Assembly: GCA_964412895.1 (NCBI GenBank) | Contig: CAYPQK010000004.1 | Span: forward strand, 1 to 64,000 | Direction: 5' to 3' | DNA: 64,000 nt | Source of the DNA: CALMRE01 sp964412895 | Lineage (GTDB): Bacteria; UBP6; UBA1177; JAKLFG01 | Made by a program: the position numbers and the translations under genes | Notes under the pieces: model-generated | Databases searched by the model: none | Told to the model about the DNA's origin: nothing | The model's input: the letters and a program-made list of their open reading frames with translations, nothing else | Shown here: positions 6,780 to 14,600 of the stretch, piece by piece | Numbering within the stretch: position 1 is the stretch's first letter | Layout of the letters: the number at the start of each line of letters is the position of its first letter

Positions 6780-8963
6780 TTGAAGCGGTTTGACGACCTC
6801 GATGACCTCGGGAAGATCCATGCCGAGCTCCTTGAGCCACGCGATGGTCGGGACGCCGTTCTTGGTCCAGCCGCGCCGTTTGTAGACGGCGTCGAGCAGC
6901 TGTTCGTAGCGGCCGGTACGGTATTTGCGGTGCGCCGCCATCTTCTCCTCGGTGGACATCTTCGCCACATGGGTCGCGTCGAAGCCCATGAGGTCGACCA
7001 TCTGTTTGTCGTAGCGTTCCTGCCGCGACTCGTATTCCCGTTTAGTGACCGGGCCGCAGGCGCGATAGGGCTGGGCGTCGTGTTCGCGCAGACCGTAGCC
7101 GCGGCGGATGTTGAAGATGCGCTGGAAGTTGTAGACGCGCGCCGACATGCGGATGAGCTCTTCGCGGTCTATCTCGCGGCCGGTGACCGCCTTAAAGATG
7201 GCCAGATAGCTCGCGACATGGTCGGGCACCTTGGCCGCTTCCTGCGGAGGATATTTCTTGTTGTCGGCCGGTTCGACATCGTTCCACGGCAGTTTGCAGA
7301 AGCCGCACAGGCCGAACCAAGTGCGGAACATCGGGAAGTAGTAGAGCGCCTCGGCCTTGTCCTCGAACGACGGGATCTGGTTGTTGACCATGTCCATGAA
7401 GATGAGCCACGCCTCGTCATGCTGCGGCCCCTTGTTGGTCATCGCGTAGCCGCCCTGCTGGGCGAGCGATTCTTTGGACATATACTGCGAATATTCGAGC
7501 CCTTTGTTGACCATCGCGATGTCGGTCAGGAACTGACGGTCGCCCCAGCCCTGATCGGCGAAGTATTTCTTCATGTACTCAGCGCCGCGTCCGGCGATGA
7601 GACCGAAGCCCTCGCCCCGCGCCATCTGGTGGATGAGTTCGAGCGCCGCCGCGGAGTTGCCGAAGGTAAGTTCCAGCCCGCCGGTCCGCTCCTTGTTGAG
7701 TATCCCCGCCTCGTAGCATTCCATCACGAAGGCGGTGATGGTCCCCACGGTGATCGTGCAGATACCGTAGGTGTCGCAGTAGAAGTTCGCCTCGATGATG
7801 TGCAGCGGGTCGAAGATGCCGCAGTTGGAGCCGAGCCCCGCCGCCGTCTCGTATTCGGGACCATCGACGGTGACCTTGTCGCCCTTGTAGGGACCGGTCT
7901 TCAACTCGAAGCCGTCGACCGCCTTGCAGCACGACATCGCGCAACCGAACCAGCAGCCGTCGAGATCGCGCCACTTGAGGTTGAACAGGCTCTTGAGCAC
8001 ATTCGAGTGTATCTTATTGATGTCGGCGCCGATGTCGGCCGCCTTGCCGAAGCGGAAGTTGGTGGTCGGCAGAAGATCGTAGGCGTCCATGACCTCCATC
8101 AGGTGGGCGGTCCCCTTGTCGCGCATCTCGCACTGCTTGTCGTCGAGTTCCTTTATCTCTTTGGTGAAGATCTGACCGCGCTCGATGATCTTGTTGAGAT
8201 CGACGACATTGTTCCAGTTGGGCTTGATGCCGGTCGTTTTGCAGACGAGCGCCTTGATCCGCTTGTCGCGGAACACGGTGCCGATGCCGCCGCGGCCCGC
8301 CTGTTTGAGGCGGATGAGCTTGCGGCGCGGGTCCCAGAAGCTGAAGTTGAGCATGCCGATGAGCGAATGGTCGGCGGCGCTGCCGGCCGAAACGACCGCG
8401 ACATTGAGCCGGTCCTTCTCGTCCTTGGCGTACATCTCGGTGAGCTGTTCGGCGAGCACATGGCTGTCCTGCGCCTCTTTCGGCGCCTCCTCGATGGTGA
8501 CCGAGCCGTCGGTGCCGTCGATGAAGATGATGACATCCTTCTGCGCCTTCCCCTGCAGCTCTATCGCGTCGAAACCGGCGAATTTCATGTAGGGACCGAA
8601 GTAACCGCCGACATTGCTGTCCATGATGCGGTCGGTCTGGGGCGATATCGAGACGACCAGCGATTTGCCGGCGCCCGAATACTGCGTGATGCCGGCACAG
8701 GGACCGGGGGAGATGATGATCTCATTCTCGGGATCGTTCCACTTCGTCGTGGGTTTGGTGGCGTCCCAGAGAAGTTTCAGGCCGAAGCCCTTACCGCCGA
8801 TGAATTTGTCCTTCATCAGCGCGGTCACCGGCTTTTCGGTGATGGTGTTGGTGGTGAGGTCGATGTGGAGGGTGCGGTCGTTGTAGCCTTTCTCGATACG
8901 GCCGAGTTTGTACTCCCAGCGCGTGACCCGCTTGTGGGCCGCCTTCATCTCACTGATGTTCAT
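6777..8963 (-). CDS. Aldehyde:ferredoxin oxidoreductase (AOR) family enzyme
   Basis: A 728-residue tungsten/molybdenum-pterin oxidoreductase. The N-terminal domain (GGKGFGLKLLWD, SPGPCAGITQYSGAGKS, NVGGYFGPYMKFAGFDAI, GRGGIGTVFRDKRIKA) holds the pterin-binding signatures of the AOR family. Cys337, Cys341 and Cys345 (CWFGCAMSC) plus a later GLCGFC are candidate 4Fe-4S ligands; the spacing is CX3CX3C where classical AOR has CX2CX3C. Such enzymes oxidise aldehydes to acids with ferredoxin and are oxygen-sensitive. The exact substrate is not predictable. It ends a four-gene operon for its own cofactor. The start follows AAGGAG. The ~97-nt gap to the preceding gene holds nothing recognised. Confidence 0.9.
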   Translation of the reverse strand: MNISEMKAAHKRVTRWEYKLGRIEKGYNDRTLHIDLTTNTITEKPVTALMKDKFIGGKGFGLKLLWDATKPTTKWNDPENEIIISPGPCAGITQYSGAGKSLVVSISPQTDRIMDSNVGGYFGPYMKFAGFDAIELQGKAQKDVIIFIDGTDGSVTIEEAPKEAQDSHVLAEQLTEMYAKDEKDRLNVAVVSAGSAADHSLIGMLNFSFWDPRRKLIRLKQAGRGGIGTVFRDKRIKALVCKTTGIKPNWNNVVDLNKIIERGQIFTKEIKELDDKQCEMRDKGTAHLMEVMDAYDLLPTTNFRFGKAADIGADINKIHSNVLKSLFNLKWRDLDGCWFGCAMSCCKAVDGFELKTGPYKGDKVTVDGPEYETAAGLGSNCGIFDPLHIIEANFYCDTYGICTITVGTITAFVMECYEAGILNKERTGGLELTFGNSAAALELIHQMARGEGFGLIAGRGAEYMKKYFADQGWGDRQFLTDIAMVNKGLEYSQYMSKESLAQQGGYAMTNKGPQHDEAWLIFMDMVNNQIPSFEDKAEALYYFPMFRTWFGLCGFCKLPWNDVEPADNKKYPPQEAAKVPDHVASYLAIFKAVTGREIDREELIRMSARVYNFQRIFNIRRGYGLREHDAQPYRACGPVTKREYESRQERYDKQMVDLMGFDATHVAKMSTEEKMAAHRKYRTGRYEQLLDAVYKRRGWTKNGVPTIAWLKELGMDLPEVIEVVKPLQ

Positions 8964-9060
8964 GCCGTGCTCCTTGCAAAAAGTAACGGTTCAAACGGCG
9001 AAGCATACTTGGATGCGGGGGAATTTTCAAGGATTTTATAATGGTAGCGGGCGGGCGGCG

Positions 9061-9987
9061 TTAATGACCCAGCCCGTGGAGCATCAGGAGAAGGTGTTCG
9101 GTATTCTTAATGATCTCGGACATGTATTCCTTGACCGCCTTGACGCTCCCCGGCAGAGCGAACACGATCGTCCCGCCCATCACCGCCGCCACCGACCGGC
9201 TGATGAGGGCGCTGGGCAGTTCCGCGCCGTACTTTATCCGGATGTGGTCCATGATGCCCGGAATCTCTTTGTCGGCCAGAGCGATGATCGTGTCGGGGGT
9301 GATATCGCGCGGCCCGATGCCGGTGCCGCCGGTGGTGAAGATCAGATCGATCCCTTCGTCGCGTCCTTTGACCAGAAGGTTCTTCAGCTTCTCCGCGTCG
9401 TCGGGTATCAGGACGCGGTCGATACTGAGGTGCCAGCGGGTTGCGGCAAAGAATTCCTCAAGCTGTGCGACGATGGTCCTGCCGCTCAGATCCTCATAAA
9501 CGCCTTCGCTGGCGCGGTCGCTGAGCGTTATCACCCGGACGCTGAGCGGGCGTTCGGTGTGGGTCGCCGCCATACCCGCGGTGATCGTGCCGGGCCTGAC
9601 CACCCGGGCGAAGAGCCCCTCTTTCGGCATGGCACATTCACCGACCCGCTGGAATATCGAACAGCCGCCGCCATGGCATTTCTTGCCGATCTGCGTCACC
9701 TCAAGTTCCACATCGCCCATCGTGAAACGGTCAAGCAGCGACGCTTTCGAAAGATCGATCCCCTCAAGCAGGATGTTCTCGGCGAACGCCCCGGGCTCCA
9801 GCGATATACCGGCCTTCTTCTCGAACGCCGTGACGCTCTCCCGCGACAGCAGGCTCACCTGCCGGTGCCACTTCCCGGCGTGAGCGTCGCCTTCGAGACC
9901 CAGTTCGGTGACGCGCACCGAAGCGACCGGTTTCTTCTCGGTCCCCTTTTCCTTCGAGATATTGATCCCGACGATCTTTCCGTTCAC
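9061..9987 (-). CDS. MOSC domain-MoaB/MogA fusion protein
   Basis: A 308-residue two-domain protein for molybdopterin/tungstopterin assembly. Residues 1-140 are a MOSC domain (KCHGGGCSIFQ, CAMPKEGLFARVV) of the type that binds sulfur or cofactor. Residues ~148-308 are a MogA/MoaB domain: VITLSDRASEG, TTGGTGIGPRDITPD and ALPGSVKAVKEYM, the adenylyltransferase that activates molybdopterin. Start is GTG at 9987; its ribosome site GGAGG is encoded by the last two Gly codons of moaA, so translation is coupled. It lies between moaA and the AOR gene. Fusions of this kind are known; the function is well supported by motifs. Confidence 0.9.
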   Translation of the reverse strand: MNGKIVGINISKEKGTEKKPVASVRVTELGLEGDAHAGKWHRQVSLLSRESVTAFEKKAGISLEPGAFAENILLEGIDLSKASLLDRFTMGDVELEVTQIGKKCHGGGCSIFQRVGECAMPKEGLFARVVRPGTITAGMAATHTERPLSVRVITLSDRASEGVYEDLSGRTIVAQLEEFFAATRWHLSIDRVLIPDDAEKLKNLLVKGRDEGIDLIFTTGGTGIGPRDITPDTIIALADKEIPGIMDHIRIKYGAELPSALISRSVAAVMGGTIVFALPGSVKAVKEYMSEIIKNTEHLLLMLHGLGH

Positions 9988-9989
9988 CG

Positions 9990-10787
9990 CTATCCTCCGA
10001 TATTGTAGAATCCGCCTTTGGTGTTGCAGGTCCCCCGCTCGGGCTTGGCCATGACCGCCCGCCGTATCGCCTCCTCCGCGCCGAGTTCGCGGACACTGAA
10101 GCCGAGATCGGAAAAAAGACAGGGCTTCACCGATCCGTCCGCGAGCAGTCGTATCCTGTTGCAGCGCGTGCAGTCGCCGCCGATGCCGCCGATCACGCCG
10201 TAGAATTCACCGTGGGCGAGATCCATCTGCCGGATGAAACGGACCGGCAATCCTTCCGCCGCCGCCCATGCGGCGACCGCCGCCGCGTCGGGCTCTTCGG
10301 GCGATCGTTCGATGACGGTATTTATCTTGACCGGGAATCCGATGCGACGCGCCGCCGCTATCCCCGCGAACACCGAATCGAGCGCATCGCGGCGGGTGAG
10401 TTCCCGGAAACGGTCGCGGTCGACGGTGTCGAGACTGACATTGATGCGCATGAGTCCCGCCTCATACAAGGGTGCGGCGTATTCGGCAAGCAATATGCCG
10501 TTGGTCGTCATGGCGAGATCTTTGATGCCGCCGATGACGGCGATTTGCGCGACGAGCGACTCGATCCCCCTGCGGACCAACGGTTCGCCGCCCGTGAGCC
10601 GCACCTTGGTGATGCCCATGTCGACGGCGGTCCGCGTGAAGGCGGCGATCTCTTCGAAGGAAAGAATGCTTTCGTGAGCTATCCAGCGTACCCCGTCTTC
10701 CGGCATACAATAGCGGCAACGGAGATTGCACCGGTCGGTCACCGAGATGCGCAGATAGGTTATCTCGCGGTCGAACAGGTCACGCAT
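9990..10787 (-). CDS. moaA: GTP 3',8-cyclase MoaA, unusually short
   Basis: Radical SAM enzyme for the first step of molybdopterin synthesis. YLRISVTDRCNLRCRYCMP carries the CX3CX2C cluster site, LTGGEPLVR the SAM motif, and CTRCNRIRLL...KPC the second 4Fe-4S site (CX2CX13C). The C terminus is the family's Gly-Gly (FYNIGG), needed for activity. At 265 residues it is clearly shorter than the usual ~320-330: the stretch between RFIRQM and the second cluster is reduced by roughly 50-60 residues, with no frame disruption. It overlaps the mobB-like gene by 8 nt. All catalytic motifs are present, so it is likely active. Confidence 0.88.
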   Translation of the reverse strand: MRDLFDREITYLRISVTDRCNLRCRYCMPEDGVRWIAHESILSFEEIAAFTRTAVDMGITKVRLTGGEPLVRRGIESLVAQIAVIGGIKDLAMTTNGILLAEYAAPLYEAGLMRINVSLDTVDRDRFRELTRRDALDSVFAGIAAARRIGFPVKINTVIERSPEEPDAAAVAAWAAAEGLPVRFIRQMDLAHGEFYGVIGGIGGDCTRCNRIRLLADGSVKPCLFSDLGFSVRELGAEEAIRRAVMAKPERGTCNTKGGFYNIGG

Positions 10788-11343
10788 CGGCCGTCGCTCC
10801 TCCCCGCTTGGGTAAGCGGCAACGCCATGCGCCGTTCTCTATGGCAAGCGCCGGTTCGATAGCGGGTTGGTAACGGACGCCGCCTTCCTGATCGTATGCC
10901 GTAACGACGATATCGACCAGCGACAGCAGCTCCGCGGCGCTTTTTTTCATCTCGGTCTCACCGGACCGCGTGACCATTATGAAAAGCGCGGGGATCAGAT
11001 ATTTCCGGGCCGAGTTCGATTCGCACACGATCATCGTCTCCGGGGGGATGCGGGAAAAGAGTTCTTTCAGCGCCGGCCCGACGGTCGACTCGTCACAGCG
11101 CACCCAGAAAACGCGGTGCGCCCCGGCCGCCAGCATCCGCGTGGTGTCGTGAGTGTCGCCCGAGCGGGTCTCTTCGGTCACCGAAAAACCGGGGGTCTCC
11201 CGCTCTCCGTGAAAGATGGTTATCTTGACCGCGTACAGCACCGTCTGCGCCGAAAATTTCCGTATCACCCGTTCGCACAGGGTCGTTTTCCCCGAATCTT
11301 TGGCGGTCGCGCCGATAAGCAGCAGATTGTCGTGCCGGTCCAT
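10780..11343 (-). CDS. MobB-like P-loop GTPase of cofactor synthesis
   Basis: A 187-residue protein with an N-terminal Walker A loop, GATAKDSGKTTL (residues ~11-22), and a layout like MobB, which assists guanine-nucleotide addition to molybdopterin. It is the first gene of the operon that includes moaA, MOSC-MoaB and the AOR enzyme, which supports the role. The C-terminal part, ending Arg/Gly/Ala-rich, is poorly conserved, so another P-loop cofactor protein cannot be excluded. A TTGACA-16-TAGTTT promoter lies upstream. Confidence 0.65.
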   Translation of the reverse strand: MDRHDNLLLIGATAKDSGKTTLCERVIRKFSAQTVLYAVKITIFHGERETPGFSVTEETRSGDTHDTTRMLAAGAHRVFWVRCDESTVGPALKELFSRIPPETMIVCESNSARKYLIPALFIMVTRSGETEMKKSAAELLSLVDIVVTAYDQEGGVRYQPAIEPALAIENGAWRCRLPKRGGATADA

Positions 11344-11370
11344 GCCGGACCCCCCGCAGTTGTCCGCACC

Positions 11371-11398
11371 AAACTAACGCTTTTGCATTTCTTGTCAA
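11371..11398 (-). promoter_or_regulatory. Promoter of the cofactor/AOR operon
   Basis: On the minus strand TTGACA (11398-11393), 16 nt, TAGTTT (11376-11371), 28 nt before the first gene. The rest of this divergent intergenic region (to 11569) is AT-richer than its surroundings; no further element was recognised. Confidence 0.5.
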
Positions 11399-11569
11399 TG
11401 TTACGCGGACATCAGGAACTTATCGTGAAACTTGCAATATACCAACAATTTGTTATAAACAGGACGACTCCGAGCCCGGATTCCTGTAGCCAATATCGGT
11501 ATGGATGCCGGGCCGACAGGGTACGGTGCCGAAAGGCCCGCACCTCCCTTTTGGAAAGGAGCAGTTACC

Positions 11570-12250
11570 ATGAAGAAAAGCCTTATCCTGTTCATCGGCG
11601 CGATGCTTTTCATCGCCGCCTGCACCAGCGACAACAGCGCGAGCGACAACGAGAACATTCCCGACGAACTAACGCCGACCGACACCGACACGGCCGCGAC
11701 CGACGATGCCACCATCCCCACAGACGAAGACACCGTTATTCCGACCGATGACGCCGTGGTGCCCACTGATGAGGACACTATCATTCCGACCGACGGTGAC
11801 GAACTTATCCCTGACGAGACGGGCGACGATCTGCTGACGGACGAAGAACACGAGGGCGGCGACGACAAGGATGACGCCGTGGTGAGTGACGACGACAGCG
11901 TGGTGACCGATCCGGTCGCCTGCTGTGTCGAGATCGTGAAGGAATGGTTCCGCTGCGACGGGCTCAAGACCGATCAGGCCGACGCCTGCAAAGCCTGCGT
12001 CGCGGGACTTGCCGCCTGCACCGACTTCCTTCCGCTCGACGCCGAATGGCCCTGCGCCGCGTCGTGCAACGACATCTGTGAACCGGGTACCGTCGTCGAG
12101 AACAGCGACACCGTCGGCCAGAATACCGGCAAGACGCGCCGCGCGGTGGCCACCGAATACTGCACCTGGATGACCGACACCGCCTGCTCCTACGAACCGG
12201 CCGACTTCACCGGGCTCGGTTCTACCGATCCCCTCAGCGCCTGCTTCTGA
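11570..12250 (+). CDS. Acidic-tether Cys-rich lipoprotein
   Basis: A 226-residue lipoprotein. The signal MKKSLILFIGAMLFIAAC has a clear lipobox, followed by about 85 residues of Thr/Asp/Glu repeats (PTDEDT and variants) and a Cys-rich C-terminal domain: CCVEIVKEWFRCDG, CKACVAGLAAC, CAASCNDIC. No enzyme motif is seen. The next gene, a TonB-dependent receptor, begins 7 nt downstream, so this may be a surface partner of that receptor; that is inference from position. Start is chosen at the signal peptide with AAGGAG upstream; an in-frame extension to 11501 has no signal sequence. Confidence 0.75.
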   Translation: MKKSLILFIGAMLFIAACTSDNSASDNENIPDELTPTDTDTAATDDATIPTDEDTVIPTDDAVVPTDEDTIIPTDGDELIPDETGDDLLTDEEHEGGDDKDDAVVSDDDSVVTDPVACCVEIVKEWFRCDGLKTDQADACKACVAGLAACTDFLPLDAEWPCAASCNDICEPGTVVENSDTVGQNTGKTRRAVATEYCTWMTDTACSYEPADFTGLGSTDPLSACF

Positions 12251-12257
12251 GGGATAG

Positions 12258-14600
12258 ATGCTTGACCTGCTTCTGGCCGCCTTGCTGGCGGTCACCGACG
12301 AACCGCAGAACGGAACGACCGACGCCACGAAGAACACCTTCACTATGGGCGAGGTGGTCGTCACCGGCGAGCGGATCGCCAATATCGAACAGGCGGGGAC
12401 CACCACCGTCATCACGGGCATTCAGTTGGAAGAGCGCGGCGTCAAAACGCTCGACGAGGCGCTGGAACTCGTCCCCGGCGTCCAGATACAGCGCCATACC
12501 AAAGGATTCGCCCGGATAAAACTGCGCGGCTACGAACAGGATAAGGTGATGATACTGGTCGACGGCGTCCCGATGAACGATGTCTATTCGACCGATGTCG
12601 ATCTCTCCTCCATCCCGGTCCGCAACATCGCCAAGATCGTCGTCAACCGCGGCGTCTCATCGGCGCTCTACGGCACCGACGGGGCGGCCGGTACCATCAA
12701 TGTAGTGACCAAGAAGCCCGACAAACCCTTCGCCGACGCCAAGGTCGAATACGGCGTCCCCGACAGCGCGTCGGTCTCGGTCGCCCACGGCAACGCGATC
12801 GGCGACTTCTACTACTGGCTCACCGGCACCTATGACGAGTACGGCGGCTACACCCCCTCGGCGGCGCTCACCTCCGAAAAACGGCTCGAATGGTTCAATA
12901 AGATCGTCCGCTACGACCGTTTCGGCCTCACCTACGATGAAGTCACCATGCCGGCGAAGGAGCAGTATCTCTTCGACGGCGGCGTGTGGAACCACGAATA
13001 CCACCGCAAGGGAACCTTCGCACTCAAAGGGGGCTGGCAGATAACGCCCGACATCGAGACGGGCCTTTCTTCGAGCCTGTTCCTCTATTCGGGACGGACC
13101 AACACCTACCAATCGGTCTGTTCGAGCGACTACAACATCGCCAAGGAAAAATGGAGTTCCAACGCCCGGCCATGGTTCACCGACGACATCGCCCACCTCA
13201 AGGATTTCGCCCTGCGTAACCGTGCCTTCGTCTATCCCCTCCTCTACCGCGTGACGGTGTCGCCCTATCTCGACGCCCGCTGGGGCGACCTCTCGCTCAA
13301 GGCGAACCTGTGGTATTTCCGCAACTACGCCGAACAGGAAGGCTACGCGACCACCGACCACCGCTATCCCAAGGATCTGCCGTCGCTATTCACCGACAAG
13401 AACAACGCGGCGCTCTACGAACCGTTCCGCGATATCAAGACCTATGGCAGTCTCGGGTTCCGCATCATGCCCTCCTACAAATTCAGCGACTGGTACCGGC
13501 TCAACTTCGCGCTCCACTACCGCTACGACACCTTCGACGCCGACGAATCGGCCGTGTCGTCCACCCGCTCACCGCAGATCACGGCGGCCGCCGGCGGCAC
13601 CGACCCCTACCCCATCACCCAGATCGGGGCGCACACCTTCTACCTCGCCGTCGAGGATGAACTGAAGGCGGGCGACCTCCGCGTGACAAGCGGCTTTTCC
13701 TACGACTCGCAGAAGATAGAGTACTTCCGCGTCCGCACGGCTCCCGATGCCTTTGGCGACGCCTACATCGTGAAAGACGACGCGATGATCTTCGGCACCC
13801 GCGATTCGTTCAACCCGGGCATCGGCATGACCTACGACGCGGTGAAAGACCTCCTGCGGCTCCGCGCCGCCGCGTCGCTGCGGACCCGCTTCCCAAACCT
13901 CGGCGAGTATGCGAAAGTCGCTTCGGCGGAGTTCGACAAAGGGCTCCGGCCCGAACGCGCCTACAACGCCAACGCCGGGTTCGAGTTCTTCTTCCTCGAC
14001 CGGAAGCTCAGCATCCGTTCCGACTATTTCATATCGCTCATGAACGACCGCATCGCCAAGATCAGCCGCGACGATCCGCCGGTGAACATCAAGAAAGTGG
14101 TCGCGCAGGGGACCGATACCGTCATCACCGCCGACTTCAAACATCTCGCCGGGATGGTCGATCTGACCGCGTCGGTCACCCACACCTTCCTTCATGCCCG
14201 CAACTACGACCGGTCGCCCGAAGAGGCGGTCAACAAAGGAAAATACATCGAATTCACCCCGTCGCAACAGGTGCTCGGCGAACTTCGGCTCGCCATCGAC
14301 ACGCCGCACGACATCTTCCGGCGCACCACCTTCTCGGTCTGGGGCAGTTGGCTCTACGGCGAACTCATCTACACGATGGCGGCGGCCCCCGAGGAGTACG
14401 CGCCGTTCTCGACCGATTACTGGGAGGCGTCGACGCTCCACAACCCGCTGATGCTGAGCGTCCGGGTGTCGCAGGAACTCTGGAAGTATTTCGAGCTGTC
14501 GTTCACCGTGAAGAACATTCTCGATGACTACGCCGCCGATCCGTTCAACCCCGGCCCCGGCCGCACCTTCTCGCTCGAAGCGGCCGTTAGCTGGGATTAA
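12258..14600 (+). CDS. TonB-dependent outer-membrane receptor
   Basis: A 780-residue receptor. After a short hydrophobic leader comes a TonB-box-like GEVVVTGERI (residues ~35-44), then the plug domain (ALELVPGVQIQR, IKLRGYEQDKVMILVDGVPMND, IPVRNIAKIVVNRGVSSALYGTDGAAGTINVVTKK) and a long beta-barrel. Such proteins import metal complexes, cofactors or sugars using TonB energy; the substrate is not clear, and no siderophore or vitamin genes lie nearby. The operon partner is the Cys-rich lipoprotein just upstream. The leader is short for a signal peptide. The 3' end overlaps the convergent ABC gene by 4 nt. Confidence 0.9.
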   Translation: MLDLLLAALLAVTDEPQNGTTDATKNTFTMGEVVVTGERIANIEQAGTTTVITGIQLEERGVKTLDEALELVPGVQIQRHTKGFARIKLRGYEQDKVMILVDGVPMNDVYSTDVDLSSIPVRNIAKIVVNRGVSSALYGTDGAAGTINVVTKKPDKPFADAKVEYGVPDSASVSVAHGNAIGDFYYWLTGTYDEYGGYTPSAALTSEKRLEWFNKIVRYDRFGLTYDEVTMPAKEQYLFDGGVWNHEYHRKGTFALKGGWQITPDIETGLSSSLFLYSGRTNTYQSVCSSDYNIAKEKWSSNARPWFTDDIAHLKDFALRNRAFVYPLLYRVTVSPYLDARWGDLSLKANLWYFRNYAEQEGYATTDHRYPKDLPSLFTDKNNAALYEPFRDIKTYGSLGFRIMPSYKFSDWYRLNFALHYRYDTFDADESAVSSTRSPQITAAAGGTDPYPITQIGAHTFYLAVEDELKAGDLRVTSGFSYDSQKIEYFRVRTAPDAFGDAYIVKDDAMIFGTRDSFNPGIGMTYDAVKDLLRLRAAASLRTRFPNLGEYAKVASAEFDKGLRPERAYNANAGFEFFFLDRKLSIRSDYFISLMNDRIAKISRDDPPVNIKKVVAQGTDTVITADFKHLAGMVDLTASVTHTFLHARNYDRSPEEAVNKGKYIEFTPSQQVLGELRLAIDTPHDIFRRTTFSVWGSWLYGELIYTMAAAPEEYAPFSTDYWEASTLHNPLMLSVRVSQELWKYFELSFTVKNILDDYAADPFNPGPGRTFSLEAAVSWD

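Noticed and set aside
6780..9041. Very long open frame antisense to the AOR gene (plus strand)
   Set aside because: It has no family motifs, is His/Asp/Arg/Val-skewed as expected of an antisense frame in GC-rich DNA, and the AOR gene opposite has all its motifs and a ribosome site.
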